This document shows positions 13,402-20,197 of a stretch of DNA of 27,782 nt, piece after piece. This stretch comes from a virus, in the IMG/VR virus record IMGVR_UViG_3300043775_000771, positions 1 to 27,782 of that record; one strand, given 5' to 3'. Within the stretch, counting starts at the first letter, position 1, and every line of letters begins with the position of its first letter. The notes beneath the pieces were generated by a model. The model worked only from the letters and a program-made list of their open reading frames with translations. It was not told where the DNA came from and did not search any database. A program made the translations under genes and the position numbers.

Positions 13402-15092
13402 CAGGCGGCTGCCCCCAAGATGTCCACCTTTTCCTGCTGCAAGGCCCGAAGCTCGCCACGGATCTCGTCAAGCTTCTGGGTTTGCTTTCGGTATTCGGCA
13501 ATGGCGGGATCTTCGCGGCCGGTGGCCAGGGCTAGGAACTGGGCCATGCCCTCGCTAGAGCGAACGTCGTTGGCTTTCAAGGCTTCGTTGGACTTGCCGC
13601 CAAGGGCGGCGGCACGCTCGGAAAGAATGTCGCCAATGTCGCCACGCTTCCCGGCCATCTTCTCGTCTATGGCTGCAGCCTTTTTAGACGCATCTTCCTG
13701 TCGCTTGCGTGCGTCTTCGGCGTCTTTCTTCGCCTTAGCGTCCGCAGCTGCGGCTTCCCTTGCAGCCTTATCGTCTCGTTGCTTCTGTGCCCTTGCTCGC
13801 TCACGCTCAGCACGGGCCTCTGAGTCGTTCATTCGCTCTCGGGCACGGTTGACAGCACGCCCTGCCGGGCCTTCCGGCGCGCTCTGCGAAGAGTTGCCGC
13901 CAAACACTGCGCGGCTAGCTGCTGCACCGGCGTTAGACGCGGCACCTTCCATCTCTGCAGCGTTTTGCTGAGCTTGTTTTTCGGCGTTTGCCGACAAGTC
14001 TTTGCCAAACTTCTCAAGGTCACTGGAAACCCACGAGCCGATGCCTTCAAGGAACTTGCCTAGCCCCATGGCCAACACGTTGCCAGCAATCTGAAACAGA
14101 TTGAAACCTGCCCGCAAAATCTCTGCGACGGCAGTGAACACGTTGCCGGTAAACTCAAACACAGAGCCAACTTCCTGCAGAGTCACACCAAAACCATCAA
14201 ACTGGGCTACGGCATTGTCAAAGATGCCAGCGAAGTAGTCCGCCACGTCTAGCAAGGCGTTGGAAATCGTGTCGGCAATGCCGCCGCCTTCGCCTCCGAC
14301 GTTGTTGAACTCTTCCACGAACGCCAGCAAGTCGTTAGCCAGCGACTCAACGACAGGGGCAAGGTTGCCAACCACGTTGCCGATGATGCCGTCAAAGGTG
14401 GCCTTCACCATGTCTAGGGCGTCATTCATGCCGCCGATGGCCTCTACTTGATCATCACCCACGATGGCCCCTAGCCTTCGCATACGCTCTTCAACTTCGG
14501 CAAGGTTCTGATTCATCAACGGCAGCAACTCAACGCCGGCCTTGCCAAAGATTGAAACGGCGGCGGCTGCTCGCTCCGCTGGTGTTGGCAATGCCGAGAT
14601 GGCGGCCTGGATGGCCTTAAACTGATCTTCCGGTGCCATTGCCTGCAGTTGCTGAAAGTCCAGCCCAAGCTTGGTAAACGCTTCGGTTTTTCCGCTTTCT
14701 GCTGCTTGGCCGATTTCCACGCCAAGCTTTTGAACGGCTCCGGTTACGTCATCAATGCCTGAGAGCTTGGCGGCCATCTGCAACGCTTGCAGCGACTCAA
14801 CGCCAATGCCCGTGCGTTGTGCCAAGTCGCTCATGGCGTCCACGCCTTGGGCAACATTGGCTGCGTAACTGCCAGCCGCTCGAGCAGCCGACATAAACGC
14901 ATCGGCGGCCATGCCAATGCCCTTGGCAACCACGGCCCCAATGGCGATGTTCTTGATAAGCGACAGGTCGCTGGAAGTTTTGCGGGCCTGATCGCCCAGC
15001 CGGTCCATCGCCTTGGCGGCTTGGTTGGCACCTGACACAACGCCGCCGGCGGACATGCTTGCCCGCATCGCCAGTGCCAGAGTTGTTGCCAT
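13401..15092 (-). CDS. Tail tape measure protein
   Basis: The 563-residue product has the composition of tape measure proteins: Ala-rich, almost wholly helical, with hydrophobic segments around 45-70 (IAIGAVVAKGIGMAADAFMS) and 330-350 (FQIAGNVLAMGLGKFLEGIG), and a long charged coiled-coil region about 415-475 (RERMNDSEARAERERARAQK). It follows the tail chaperone pair as expected. The residues TGIGVESLQALQMAAKLSGI match a common tape-measure sequence. At about 1.5 angstrom per residue the tail would be roughly 80-85 nm, on the short side. Its start is three nt after the frameshifted chaperone's stop. Confidence 0.85.
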   Translation of the reverse strand: MATTLALAMRASMSAGGVVSGANQAAKAMDRLGDQARKTSSDLSLIKNIAIGAVVAKGIGMAADAFMSAARAAGSYAANVAQGVDAMSDLAQRTGIGVESLQALQMAAKLSGIDDVTGAVQKLGVEIGQAAESGKTEAFTKLGLDFQQLQAMAPEDQFKAIQAAISALPTPAERAAAAVSIFGKAGVELLPLMNQNLAEVEERMRRLGAIVGDDQVEAIGGMNDALDMVKATFDGIIGNVVGNLAPVVESLANDLLAFVEEFNNVGGEGGGIADTISNALLDVADYFAGIFDNAVAQFDGFGVTLQEVGSVFEFTGNVFTAVAEILRAGFNLFQIAGNVLAMGLGKFLEGIGSWVSSDLEKFGKDLSANAEKQAQQNAAEMEGAASNAGAAASRAVFGGNSSQSAPEGPAGRAVNRARERMNDSEARAERERARAQKQRDDKAAREAAAADAKAKKDAEDARKRQEDASKKAAAIDEKMAGKRGDIGDILSERAAALGGKSNEALKANDVRSSEGMAQFLALATGREDPAIAEYRKQTQKLDEIRGELRALQQEKVDILGAAA

Positions 15093-15095
15093 ACG

Positions 15096-15392
15096 TCACC
15101 GCTTCAGCTTTGAGAGTTCCGCTGCGATCTGTGCGCCAGTCATTGGCGGCCGTTCGATCGGCATGAAATCTTCTTCGTTTGGTGGCCTGCCCTTTGTGTA
15201 TGGGGCCAGAGTCGCCGCCACTATTCGCCCTGTCTGCCGCCAGCCTCCGAGATCCAAAGGTGCCACGTACCTGTGCATTGCCAGCCAACCCTTGAACTCA
15301 GCTACGCTCATCGTGCGGCCAAGTTCCTCAACAGTTCGCCCCAACGTCCCGGCCAGCAGATACACAAAGGCATCCAGCGGCCGGGCTAGGAG
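15096..15392 (-). CDS. Tail assembly chaperone T extension (made by -1 frameshift from the G frame)
   Basis: This frame is open from the slippery site to its stop. Its first convincing start (GTG 15365) lacks a ribosome site. Read after a -1 shift it adds 98 residues beginning LLARPLDAFVYLLAGTLGRT and containing MSVAEFKGWLAMHRYVAPLD then a basic helical stretch and RPPNEEDFMP. The 'Ms..Ef..W......P.....r......A.......... .dFmp' layout matches lambda gpT/DUF4035-type extensions. The joint G-T product would be 208 residues and would bind the tape measure during tail tube polymerisation, while G alone is made in excess. Confidence 0.75.
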   Translation of the reverse strand, partial: LLARPLDAFVYLLAGTLGRTVEELGRTMSVAEFKGWLAMHRYVAPLDLGGWRQTGRIVAATLAPYTKGRPPNEEDFMPIERPPMTGAQIAAELSKLKR

Positions 15393-15398
15393 TTTTTT
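15348..15398 (-). promoter_or_regulatory. -1 programmed ribosomal frameshift signal
   Basis: A slippery heptamer A AAA AAC (15392-15398) is in the zero frame of the G gene (codons GGA AAA AAC TCC TAG). Six nt later CCCGGCC (15379-15385) can pair with GGCCGGG (15348-15354) to form a 7-bp GC stem with a 24-nt loop, a standard stimulator at a standard distance. The zero-frame stop TAG (15386-15388) is inside the spacer. Confidence 0.82.
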
Positions 15399-15721
15399 CC
15401 GATGTCCTCAATCTCCTTCTCGTCTAGGTCGTTGTGCCGCTGAGCAATCTTGAAAAGCCGCGCCCCAACGGTGCCGCTCAGTCCCTTGAGTTGCTCGCTG
15501 GTGAAGAGCGGCTTTCCGTCCGCGTCAACTAGGCACTTGCACAAATACCGCGTGCGGTAATCGTCAATGCCCTCTCCCTTGGCTCGCAGGCACGCGAGTT
15601 CCCACGCCTGCAACTCGCCAAGCGGCATCGTGCGAACCCACACGTCGCACTTCCACTCAGGCACGTTGACCTTGAGAGACTGCGACTGATCAGCGGCAAG
15701 GATTTCTTCAGCAAGCCCCAT
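15386..15721 (-). CDS. Tail assembly chaperone G-like protein
   Basis: The 111-residue product (MGLAEEILAADQSQSLKVNV..., then YLCKCLVDADGKPLFTSEQL) has the 'l..dl.G.plft.e....l' core of short tail chaperones that precede the tape measure. It ends EIEDIGKNS at a TAG just after an A AAA AAC slippery site, so about one ribosome in many should continue into the T frame. It starts in a TAATG overlap with the second tail-tube gene, ensuring coupled translation. The function is to coat the tape measure and recruit tube subunits, by analogy with lambda gpG. Confidence 0.8.
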   Translation of the reverse strand: MGLAEEILAADQSQSLKVNVPEWKCDVWVRTMPLGELQAWELACLRAKGEGIDDYRTRYLCKCLVDADGKPLFTSEQLKGLSGTVGARLFKIAQRHNDLDEKEIEDIGKNS

Positions 15722-16101
15722 TACGTTGTCGCTCCTAGTTTGAATGCCACAGAGTATTCCTGTAGCTCTCCTACACTAGCCCGCCATGCAAGCGATTGGA
15801 TGATTGCAACGCCGTTCCAATACTGCTCCCCGCCTAACCCAAACTTGTACACAACAAAGTCACAAGTCTGCCCGACTAGGGAATCAGTAATCTGACTGCG
15901 TGAGCGCATGACGAAAGACGCGGTGCCGTCGTCCGTGTCTGCTGGCCGAAACTTTTTCTTGCGGACAGTAGACGTGCGAGGAGTGACCTCAACGGTGTCA
16001 GCTTGCACGCCGTCAATAGACGCACTTGTGACTTCCTCAAAGTCAATGTCTCCGAAGTCGCCACTGATGGTGACGCCGATGCCCTGCGAACTAGTTGCCA
16101 C
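15721..16101 (-). CDS. Tail tube-like protein 2
   Basis: The 126-residue product starts GTG with MATSSQGIGVTISGDFG, a short beta-rich fold with the ending ASVGELQEYSVAFKLGATT. The neighbouring upstream protein has the same start motif (MATDSQG) and the same end motif (SVGELVKQSLTFKVKS), so these look like paralogues. Central charged residues (VTPRTSTVRKKKFRP) differ. Gene order (after neck proteins, before chaperones) places the major tail tube protein here. Its ribosome site GGGAGG is partly in the loop of a small hairpin. Confidence 0.68.
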   Translation of the reverse strand: MATSSQGIGVTISGDFGDIDFEEVTSASIDGVQADTVEVTPRTSTVRKKKFRPADTDDGTASFVMRSRSQITDSLVGQTCDFVVYKFGLGGEQYWNGVAIIQSLAWRASVGELQEYSVAFKLGATT

Positions 16102-16117
16102 GACGGCCTCCCGTCGT
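16100..16117 (-). promoter_or_regulatory. Hairpin presenting the Shine-Dalgarno of tail tube-like gene 2
   Basis: On the minus strand ACGACGG-GAGG-CCGTCGT forms a 7-bp stem with the four-base loop GAGG, which is the core of the Shine-Dalgarno. The 3' arm includes two bases of the GTG start (16099-16101), and the 5' arm overlaps the upstream gene's TAA. Translation of the second tube-like gene should therefore depend on this hairpin being opened, e.g. by ribosomes finishing the upstream gene. Confidence 0.7.
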
Positions 16118-16443
16118 TACGACTTCACCTTGAACGTAAGCGACTGCTTTACGAGCTCGCCAACGCTGTAGGCAACACTGGAGCTTGAGACGGTTGCCGT
16201 GTAGGTCGTGCTGGCAAACACAAGGTTGCCTGACGTGCCAATAGCTAACGCGGTGGCCCCGTATGCCTCGCAGCTCACCTCGTTGTCAATGAGGGCAGGT
16301 GACTGGTAGGTGCGACTTGCACCGCTGGAGAGGCCAAGGTGCGAGTTGTCAAGCAGATCGCCGCCAGGCGTGACAGTGACGCTAGTGACGGTGTACGTGC
16401 TGCCGCTGAAGGTGAACGTATTGCCCTGCGAATCAGTCGCCAT
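16117..16443 (-). CDS. Tail tube-like protein 1
   Basis: The 108-residue product (MATDSQGNTFTFSGSTYTVT..., ending SVGELVKQSLTFKVKS) is a Thr/Ser-rich beta protein with the N- and C-terminal motifs shared with the next gene. It has AGGAGAGG before the ATG at 16443 and a hairpin directly upstream. It is the first gene after a 75-nt gap and thus may have its own processed or promoted message, typical of an abundantly made tube subunit. Which of the two paralogues forms the tube and which caps or decorates it cannot be told from sequence. Confidence 0.65.
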   Translation of the reverse strand: MATDSQGNTFTFSGSTYTVTSVTVTPGGDLLDNSHLGLSSGASRTYQSPALIDNEVSCEAYGATALAIGTSGNLVFASTTYTATVSSSSVAYSVGELVKQSLTFKVKS

Positions 16444-16453
16444 CGTGGCCTCT

Positions 16454-16495
16454 CCTAGTGAGTTTTGGGCGGCAAAGCCCTACTCACAAACTAGG
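16454..16495 (-). promoter_or_regulatory. Hairpin upstream of tail tube-like gene 1
   Basis: On the minus strand GTGAGT-A-GGGC-N6-GCCC-AAA-ACTCAC gives two stacked stems, and outer CCTA/TAGG can also pair around a GTTT bulge, partly covering the AGGAG ribosome site. It stands in the gap between the gp10-like gene and the tail tube gene. Likely roles are RNA stabilisation, processing or start-site control of an abundant product. Confidence 0.6.
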
Positions 16496-16518
16496 CGACC
16501 AATAGGCACCCCTTGCAG

Positions 16519-17211
16519 TTACTTGCCGGACTTATCGGCTTTCTTCGCGGCGTACTTTGCAAGCTGTTTCTGAGCATTTACGAGCCCTTGCCGCAGTTCT
16601 TTTGTAAGGCTTGCGGCCACCTGCGGGCTGACTTGTTCCCATGTCTTTCGCACCGGGTGCTGGGCCTTCACGGCTGGCAGCACAAGCACCTCGCCAGCCT
16701 TGGCGGCCTTGAAAAAAGACTTAGGGTACTTCGGCGTGGCCTGCACGACCTTGCGTCCGCCCTTCACCATTCTTTGGCGACGGATGGAAAAAGGCCCAAG
16801 GCTTCCAAAACTGGACGCAATCATAAAACCACGGCTTGATCGTGTTTTGACTTTGCGCTCCTTGGTTCCGAACTCAATCCAGAACTGATGGAAAGCCCTG
16901 TCTGCACCCTTTTTCACTTTGCCGCCTTGAGCCACTTTCGCCTTTCCGGTTCCGGCCTTCACGTATCCGACGATTGCCGCGCCAGTGCCGCTTTCGGCGT
17001 AACGCACAGACTTAATTTTCACCGCTCTCGCAAGGTTGCCCGTTGGCCCTTTTGGCGAGTTTGCCTTCAACGCTGCCACGGCCGGAAGCATTGCACGCTT
17101 CACGGCTGCGCCTTGCGTGATTGCAGAAAGCCCTTTCGGCAACTGACGGAATCCTTCTCTGAGCTCCTCAAAGTCTGGGAACTCAAACTTTATGGCTGGC
17201 ATTGCCATCAC
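16519..17211 (-). CDS. HK97 gp10-like neck/tail protein
   Basis: The 230-residue product contains IKFEFPDFEELREGFRQLPK, AVKRAMLPAVAALKANSPKG then TGNLARAVKIKSVRYAESGT, VGYVKAGTGKAK and HQFWIEFGTKERK, the order of features in HK97 gp10/Mu-type neck proteins (helical N-term, 'P..tG.L..si......', 'v..g......y..f.EfGT'). It is longer than the usual 130-160 residues owing to a basic insertion and a Lys-rich helical tail. Start: GTG at 17211 overlapping the DUF3168 stop (GTGA); an ATG three nt later is nearly equivalent. Confidence 0.78.
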   Translation of the reverse strand: MMAMPAIKFEFPDFEELREGFRQLPKGLSAITQGAAVKRAMLPAVAALKANSPKGPTGNLARAVKIKSVRYAESGTGAAIVGYVKAGTGKAKVAQGGKVKKGADRAFHQFWIEFGTKERKVKTRSSRGFMIASSFGSLGPFSIRRQRMVKGGRKVVQATPKYPKSFFKAAKAGEVLVLPAVKAQHPVRKTWEQVSPQVAASLTKELRQGLVNAQKQLAKYAAKKADKSGK

Positions 17212-17630
17212 GTTGCCTCATTGATTCGGAAGTCAAACGTCTGCACTACTGAGTAGTACGGCAGCATCTGGTCATCGGCTGGCAAGTCCACGCCATCGGC
17301 CTCAGTCTGCAGCGTGCTCCGCTGGATCGTCACGCCGGCCGTCGTGCCAGTCCAGCCATCCACCGCCAGGCGTACCGCTCGAGCAATTGACTTCACGCTC
17401 GTATATGACGTGCCGTAGGTGGTCAGCTGCAGCGTCACGACGGGATTGCCGACGTTGCCAGCGAGCGACTGGGGACGCTCCACCGCAGTCCGTTGATACA
17501 CAACCAGCGGCAGCGGCGCGCCCTGCGGGGCAATTAGCGGGTACACGCGAGTGCTGATGAGCGAAGAGACGGCCGTGCGGCTCGTCAGGCGTGCGTACAG
17601 AAATGCTTCTGGGGCTTCGGGAAGGCTCAT
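17208..17630 (-). CDS. DUF3168 tail completion/terminator-type protein
   Basis: The 140-residue product has the DUF3168 layout: EAFLYARLTSRTAVSSLIST, RVYPLIAPQGAPLPLVVYQR, a middle of beta strands (NPVVTLQLTTYGTSYTSVKS) and a short helical IARAVRLAVDGW followed by YYSVVQTFDFRI. These proteins cap the tail tube or join it to the head in siphoviruses. Its start overlaps the head-closure stop by four bases. The order here (DUF3168 before gp10-like) is reversed from many HK97-type phages, where gp10 comes first. Confidence 0.78.
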   Translation of the reverse strand: MSLPEAPEAFLYARLTSRTAVSSLISTRVYPLIAPQGAPLPLVVYQRTAVERPQSLAGNVGNPVVTLQLTTYGTSYTSVKSIARAVRLAVDGWTGTTAGVTIQRSTLQTEADGVDLPADDQMLPYYSVVQTFDFRINEAT

Positions 17631-17953
17631 GAGTCACGCTTCTCTGTGCAGATGATTTCCTGATAATCCAACCGGTCCTGCTCTAGCACTTGGCCGATCT
17701 CTAGCGTGCGGCTGCGGTATTGAATCCGCATGGCAGACGTGAGCCCGTTGAGATAGCGGATCTTTATGCGGTGCGTCATAAATCCAACCGTCTCGGCAAA
17801 GCGTTCCGTTTCGCGGGCAGACAGCGAATCAACCGAAGCCCACACAGTGGCAAACGTGGTCCACGCCAGCGTTGGCTCACCCACCGCGTTTCTAGTGGTG
17901 GTGGCCTGCTCAATCGTTATGCGTGTCCACATGTCGCCGGCGCGGAGGGTCAT
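17627..17953 (-). CDS. Head closure protein (SPP1 gp16/phage head-tail joining type)
   Basis: The 108-residue product follows the family pattern: MTLRAGDMWTRITIEQATTT then GEPTLAWTTFATVWASVDSL, SARETERFAE and FMTHRIKIRYLNGLTSAMRI with a final RTLEIGQVLEQDRLDYQEII. The 'lr.rI.I......r...Ge....w....tvwA.v...sg.E...a......t..I.iRy..gi....ri' signature is diagnostic of phage head-tail joining proteins. It is coupled by four-base overlaps on both sides. Confidence 0.88.
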   Translation of the reverse strand: MTLRAGDMWTRITIEQATTTRNAVGEPTLAWTTFATVWASVDSLSARETERFAETVGFMTHRIKIRYLNGLTSAMRIQYRSRTLEIGQVLEQDRLDYQEIICTEKRDS

Positions 17954-18678
17954 CGGTAGCTACCCCATCGCAGCGTGTCGAGCATCGCCTTGACGCCAAA
18001 CGGCACCTCAGAAAGCGCTGTCTCGGCGGACGCATCGCGGTTGCTCCACAGGTGACCCACAACCATTTTGATGGCAGACTTCACGGCGGCCATGTTCAGC
18101 GTGCCAGACCTGTTGGTGTCCATTGCGTCAGTCCAGTAGCCAGTTGGCCCTGCCCACCACGTCACCTCGACGGCGTTCTGATCCATGAGGTGCGATGGCC
18201 ACGTTCCGCCGTACAGTGGGCGAGCAACGGCAGGCGTAGAGTCGTAATCTGCTCGGTACAGCGACGATGAAAGCGTGGTGAGCGACGAGCCTGCAGTGGG
18301 CTTGTACCTGATAACCACAGGGGCGGACACAATCCCCGCATTTGGGTCTACATAGGTGGGTGATGCCGGCGGGCGTGGTAGCTCAATGTCCAGCTGGGGC
18401 AGCGTGCCCTGGCGGCCTTCAATGTTGTTCCCGTCGGCCTTGAGCCCAAACTGCACCGGCGAGCCCACGGATCCGTAAAACGAGTCCAGCAGCATGGTGT
18501 ACTTCGACACAACGAAAGTGCGGTCGCAGTAGTCCTCTGCCCATTTGCGTGCTGTCGTAATCAGGGCACTGATCAGATCGTCATCATCGGAGTTGTCGAT
18601 GCGTACGTGCAGTTTTGCCTCTGCCGTTGTTACCGGCTCTGCACCTTGCTCGTAGCGTACTAGGCTGCGGTATCTCAT
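17950..18678 (-). CDS. Head-tail connector (gp6-like)
   Basis: The 242-residue product begins with EPVTTAEAKLHVRIDNSDDD then LISALITTARKWAEDYCDRT, the helical gp6-like connector domain (PVtl.eak.hLrid...dD.li..li.aA....e.yt.r), here followed by an unusually long beta-rich middle (PRPPASPTYVDPNAGIVSAP) and a C-terminal helix KSAIKMVVGHLWSNRDASAE. The long middle region accounts for the size, larger than the about 100-residue compact forms but typical of the longer phiE125-gp8-type version. The role is to attach below the portal ring. Confidence 0.85.
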   Translation of the reverse strand: MRYRSLVRYEQGAEPVTTAEAKLHVRIDNSDDDDLISALITTARKWAEDYCDRTFVVSKYTMLLDSFYGSVGSPVQFGLKADGNNIEGRQGTLPQLDIELPRPPASPTYVDPNAGIVSAPVVIRYKPTAGSSLTTLSSSLYRADYDSTPAVARPLYGGTWPSHLMDQNAVEVTWWAGPTGYWTDAMDTNRSGTLNMAAVKSAIKMVVGHLWSNRDASAETALSEVPFGVKAMLDTLRWGSYR

Positions 18679-18890
18679 CGGCGCTTTCTCCTGCGCGGTG
18701 CGTCTGCGGTTTCCACGTCGCGGCGCTCAACGGCCGCCACCTCGAGCAGGGGCTGCTCCTCGACGTGATTGACGGCGTAGCCATGCAGCACAAGGCTCTT
18801 GGCTGGCCCCCTGTCCATCACGATCACGTCACCGCGTCTGTACGCTTGGTAGGGCCGAACGAAACGGATACGGGATTGGTCATCTCTCAT
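18675..18890 (-). CDS. Small hypothetical head-region protein
   Basis: The 71-residue product (MRDDQSRIRFVRPYQAYRRG..., then GPAKSLVLHGYAVNHVE, ending in a run of Arg/Lys) shows a small beta fold of the type 'ir.vrp...y.rGd.i....g.a..L...G.A' seen in short phage proteins located before connector genes. It is coupled to both neighbours by four-base overlaps. The basic tail could bind DNA or the capsid. No function is established. Confidence 0.65.
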   Translation of the reverse strand: MRDDQSRIRFVRPYQAYRRGDVIVMDRGPAKSLVLHGYAVNHVEEQPLLEVAAVERRDVETADAPRRRKRR

Positions 18891-19648
18891 GCGTTCATCT
18901 CCCCGTGTTCAATGCTGCCCCACGCCTCGGGCGGCCTGCGGCCACCCTTGTTCCAGTAGTCGCTGGGGCTCTGGTAGACGGGTTTGAGATCCCGGCCCGG
19001 CCAAGTGAACTTGAGTTCCGCGTGGCCAATGGCCACCTGCGGGGCAATGCCAAGTGTGTTGCCGGCGGCCTTAAACTGCGCCCAGAAGTGAATGTCTGGG
19101 TCGCGCCTTGAAACCTCACCCGGCGGCGCATCACCCCAATGCCCATCAGGACGTGGAGTGCCAAGAAACCACGGAGTGGGGGTCCGCTTGAGTGCTGACG
19201 AGCGAATGAGCGTGCAGCCAAAGTGGGCAGTTTCGACGGGCTGAATCACCGCCTCAAACCATGCGTTAGGCAGCTGCACCGTGCCAATGGTGCCGTCGTG
19301 GCCCTCGGGCGTGAACATGGGCACGCCCTCGTCACGCTTCGTCTGCAGCGGGGCCACAGCGTCGTACCCGCTGATCAGCGCCGCCGTCATCAGCCGTTGA
19401 ATGGTGTCGGCCTCGTACACGCTGTCGAAATCGACAACTAGAACCCAGTCAGTCCGTTCAATCATGTCCAGCAGGACACGATCTAGGCACTGTTCCCAGA
19501 ATGCACCCGTGAACTTGGTAGGGCGAATGTTCAGCGGCAGCAGGCTCTGCATCGTGCAGAAGAAGTTGTCTTGAAAGCCCAAGCGGGGCACAGAGAACGC
19601 CGCTTCGACTCGCAGATCGTGCTCGATGTTGCCTACGCGAAACTTCAC
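18887..19648 (-). CDS. Glycosyltransferase-like protein (GT-A fold, DxD) in the head operon
   Basis: The 253-residue product shows features of GT-A glycosyltransferases: a strand-helix start, TDWVLVVDFDSVYEADTIQR with the DxD motif DFD at 73-75 (nucleotide-sugar/metal binding), YDAVAPLQTKRD, HFGCTLIRSSAL (about 142-153), and a later DPDIHFWAQFKAAG segment (183-196) resembling the acceptor-side 'D.df...a..aG' of family 2 enzymes, followed by a His (209). No signal peptide or membrane span. It is separated from capsid genes by a hairpin but overlaps the next connector gene by four bases, so it is expressed with head-completion proteins. Transfer of sugar to a virion protein, DNA base or host glycan is possible; the sequence does not decide. 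Confidence 0.72.
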   Translation of the reverse strand: MKFRVGNIEHDLRVEAAFSVPRLGFQDNFFCTMQSLLPLNIRPTKFTGAFWEQCLDRVLLDMIERTDWVLVVDFDSVYEADTIQRLMTAALISGYDAVAPLQTKRDEGVPMFTPEGHDGTIGTVQLPNAWFEAVIQPVETAHFGCTLIRSSALKRTPTPWFLGTPRPDGHWGDAPPGEVSRRDPDIHFWAQFKAAGNTLGIAPQVAIGHAELKFTWPGRDLKPVYQSPSDYWNKGGRRPPEAWGSIEHGEMNA

Positions 19649-19662
19649 GAGTGCTCCTTGGT

Positions 19663-19713
19663 AAACGCCAAACGGGCGGCCGGGCGAACCCAGCCGCCCG
19701 CTCTTGGGCGTTT
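19663..19713 (-). terminator. Strong GC hairpin with UUCG loop (terminator or message barrier)
   Basis: On the minus strand CGGGCGGCTGGG-TTCG-CCCGGCCGCCCG forms 12 base pairs (one U-G pair) closed by a UUCG tetraloop (19673-19700), followed by TTT, and nested inside AAACGCC/GGCGTTT arms (19663-19669, 19707-19713). It lies between the decoration-like gene (stop at 19732) and the glycosyltransferase start (19648). It probably ends or stabilises the abundant capsid message, with read-through to neck genes. Confidence 0.8.
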
Positions 19714-19731
19714 TACTATGCGTGTCCAGCG

Positions 19732-20163
19732 TCAGAGGCTGGCGTAGTTGTTCACGCCAGCCGTGGTGGCATCGGTCGAGAACGATTCGGCCTTGCTGAG
19801 CCGGGCATTGGTGACAACTGCCACCGTGTTGCCGGGGCTCGTCACCACCGTCAGGTACCGCTTGCGGCCACGCAGGTCGATGTTGAACCGAGCCACCGCA
19901 CCGACAACTGCGCCGGTCGTGGAACCAGCACCAGCCGTCACCGAGAGGCCGCTGATGTCCGCCTGGCCGGAGCCGCTAGCGTCCGACTCCTGCACCTTCA
20001 GCACGCTGGCGTACGCCGAGGTGGCCGCCGTGAACGGCGAGAACACCACATCAATGGCCGCATACTTGAAACCGAGCGTGTCGATCTCGTGCGAGTGCGT
20101 GGCCGAAGCCGCAACGCTCGCCGCAGCCTTCGTCACGCTCTTATTGCCGCTGGCATGGTTCAT
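19732..20163 (-). CDS. Putative head decoration protein
   Basis: The 143-residue product follows the major capsid gene. It is Ala/Thr/Ser/Val-rich with an N-terminal extended arm (MNHASGNKSVTKAAASVAAS) and beta segments (KYAAIDVVFSPFTAATSAYA, VARFNIDLRGRKRYLTVVTS). Such small beta proteins encoded next to the capsid are frequently decoration or head-fibre proteins, but no named family is evident. AGGAG lies 11 nt before the ATG, rather distant. Downstream is the strong hairpin, consistent with co-transcription with the capsid only. Confidence 0.55.
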   Translation of the reverse strand: MNHASGNKSVTKAAASVAASATHSHEIDTLGFKYAAIDVVFSPFTAATSAYASVLKVQESDASGSGQADISGLSVTAGAGSTTGAVVGAVARFNIDLRGRKRYLTVVTSPGNTVAVVTNARLSKAESFSTDATTAGVNNYASL

Positions 20164-20197
20164 GGTTCAAAGTTCTCCTGGGAAGGGTGAGTCAGGT

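Noticed and set aside
13240-13971. 243-residue plus-strand Ala/Ser-rich frame
   Set aside because: Antisense of the coiled-coil region of the tape measure gene, where codon bias opens the opposite strand.
15096-15365. T segment as an independent gene from GTG 15365
   Set aside because: No ribosome site before that GTG, and the -1 frame is open back to a canonical slippery site; a frameshift extension explains it better.
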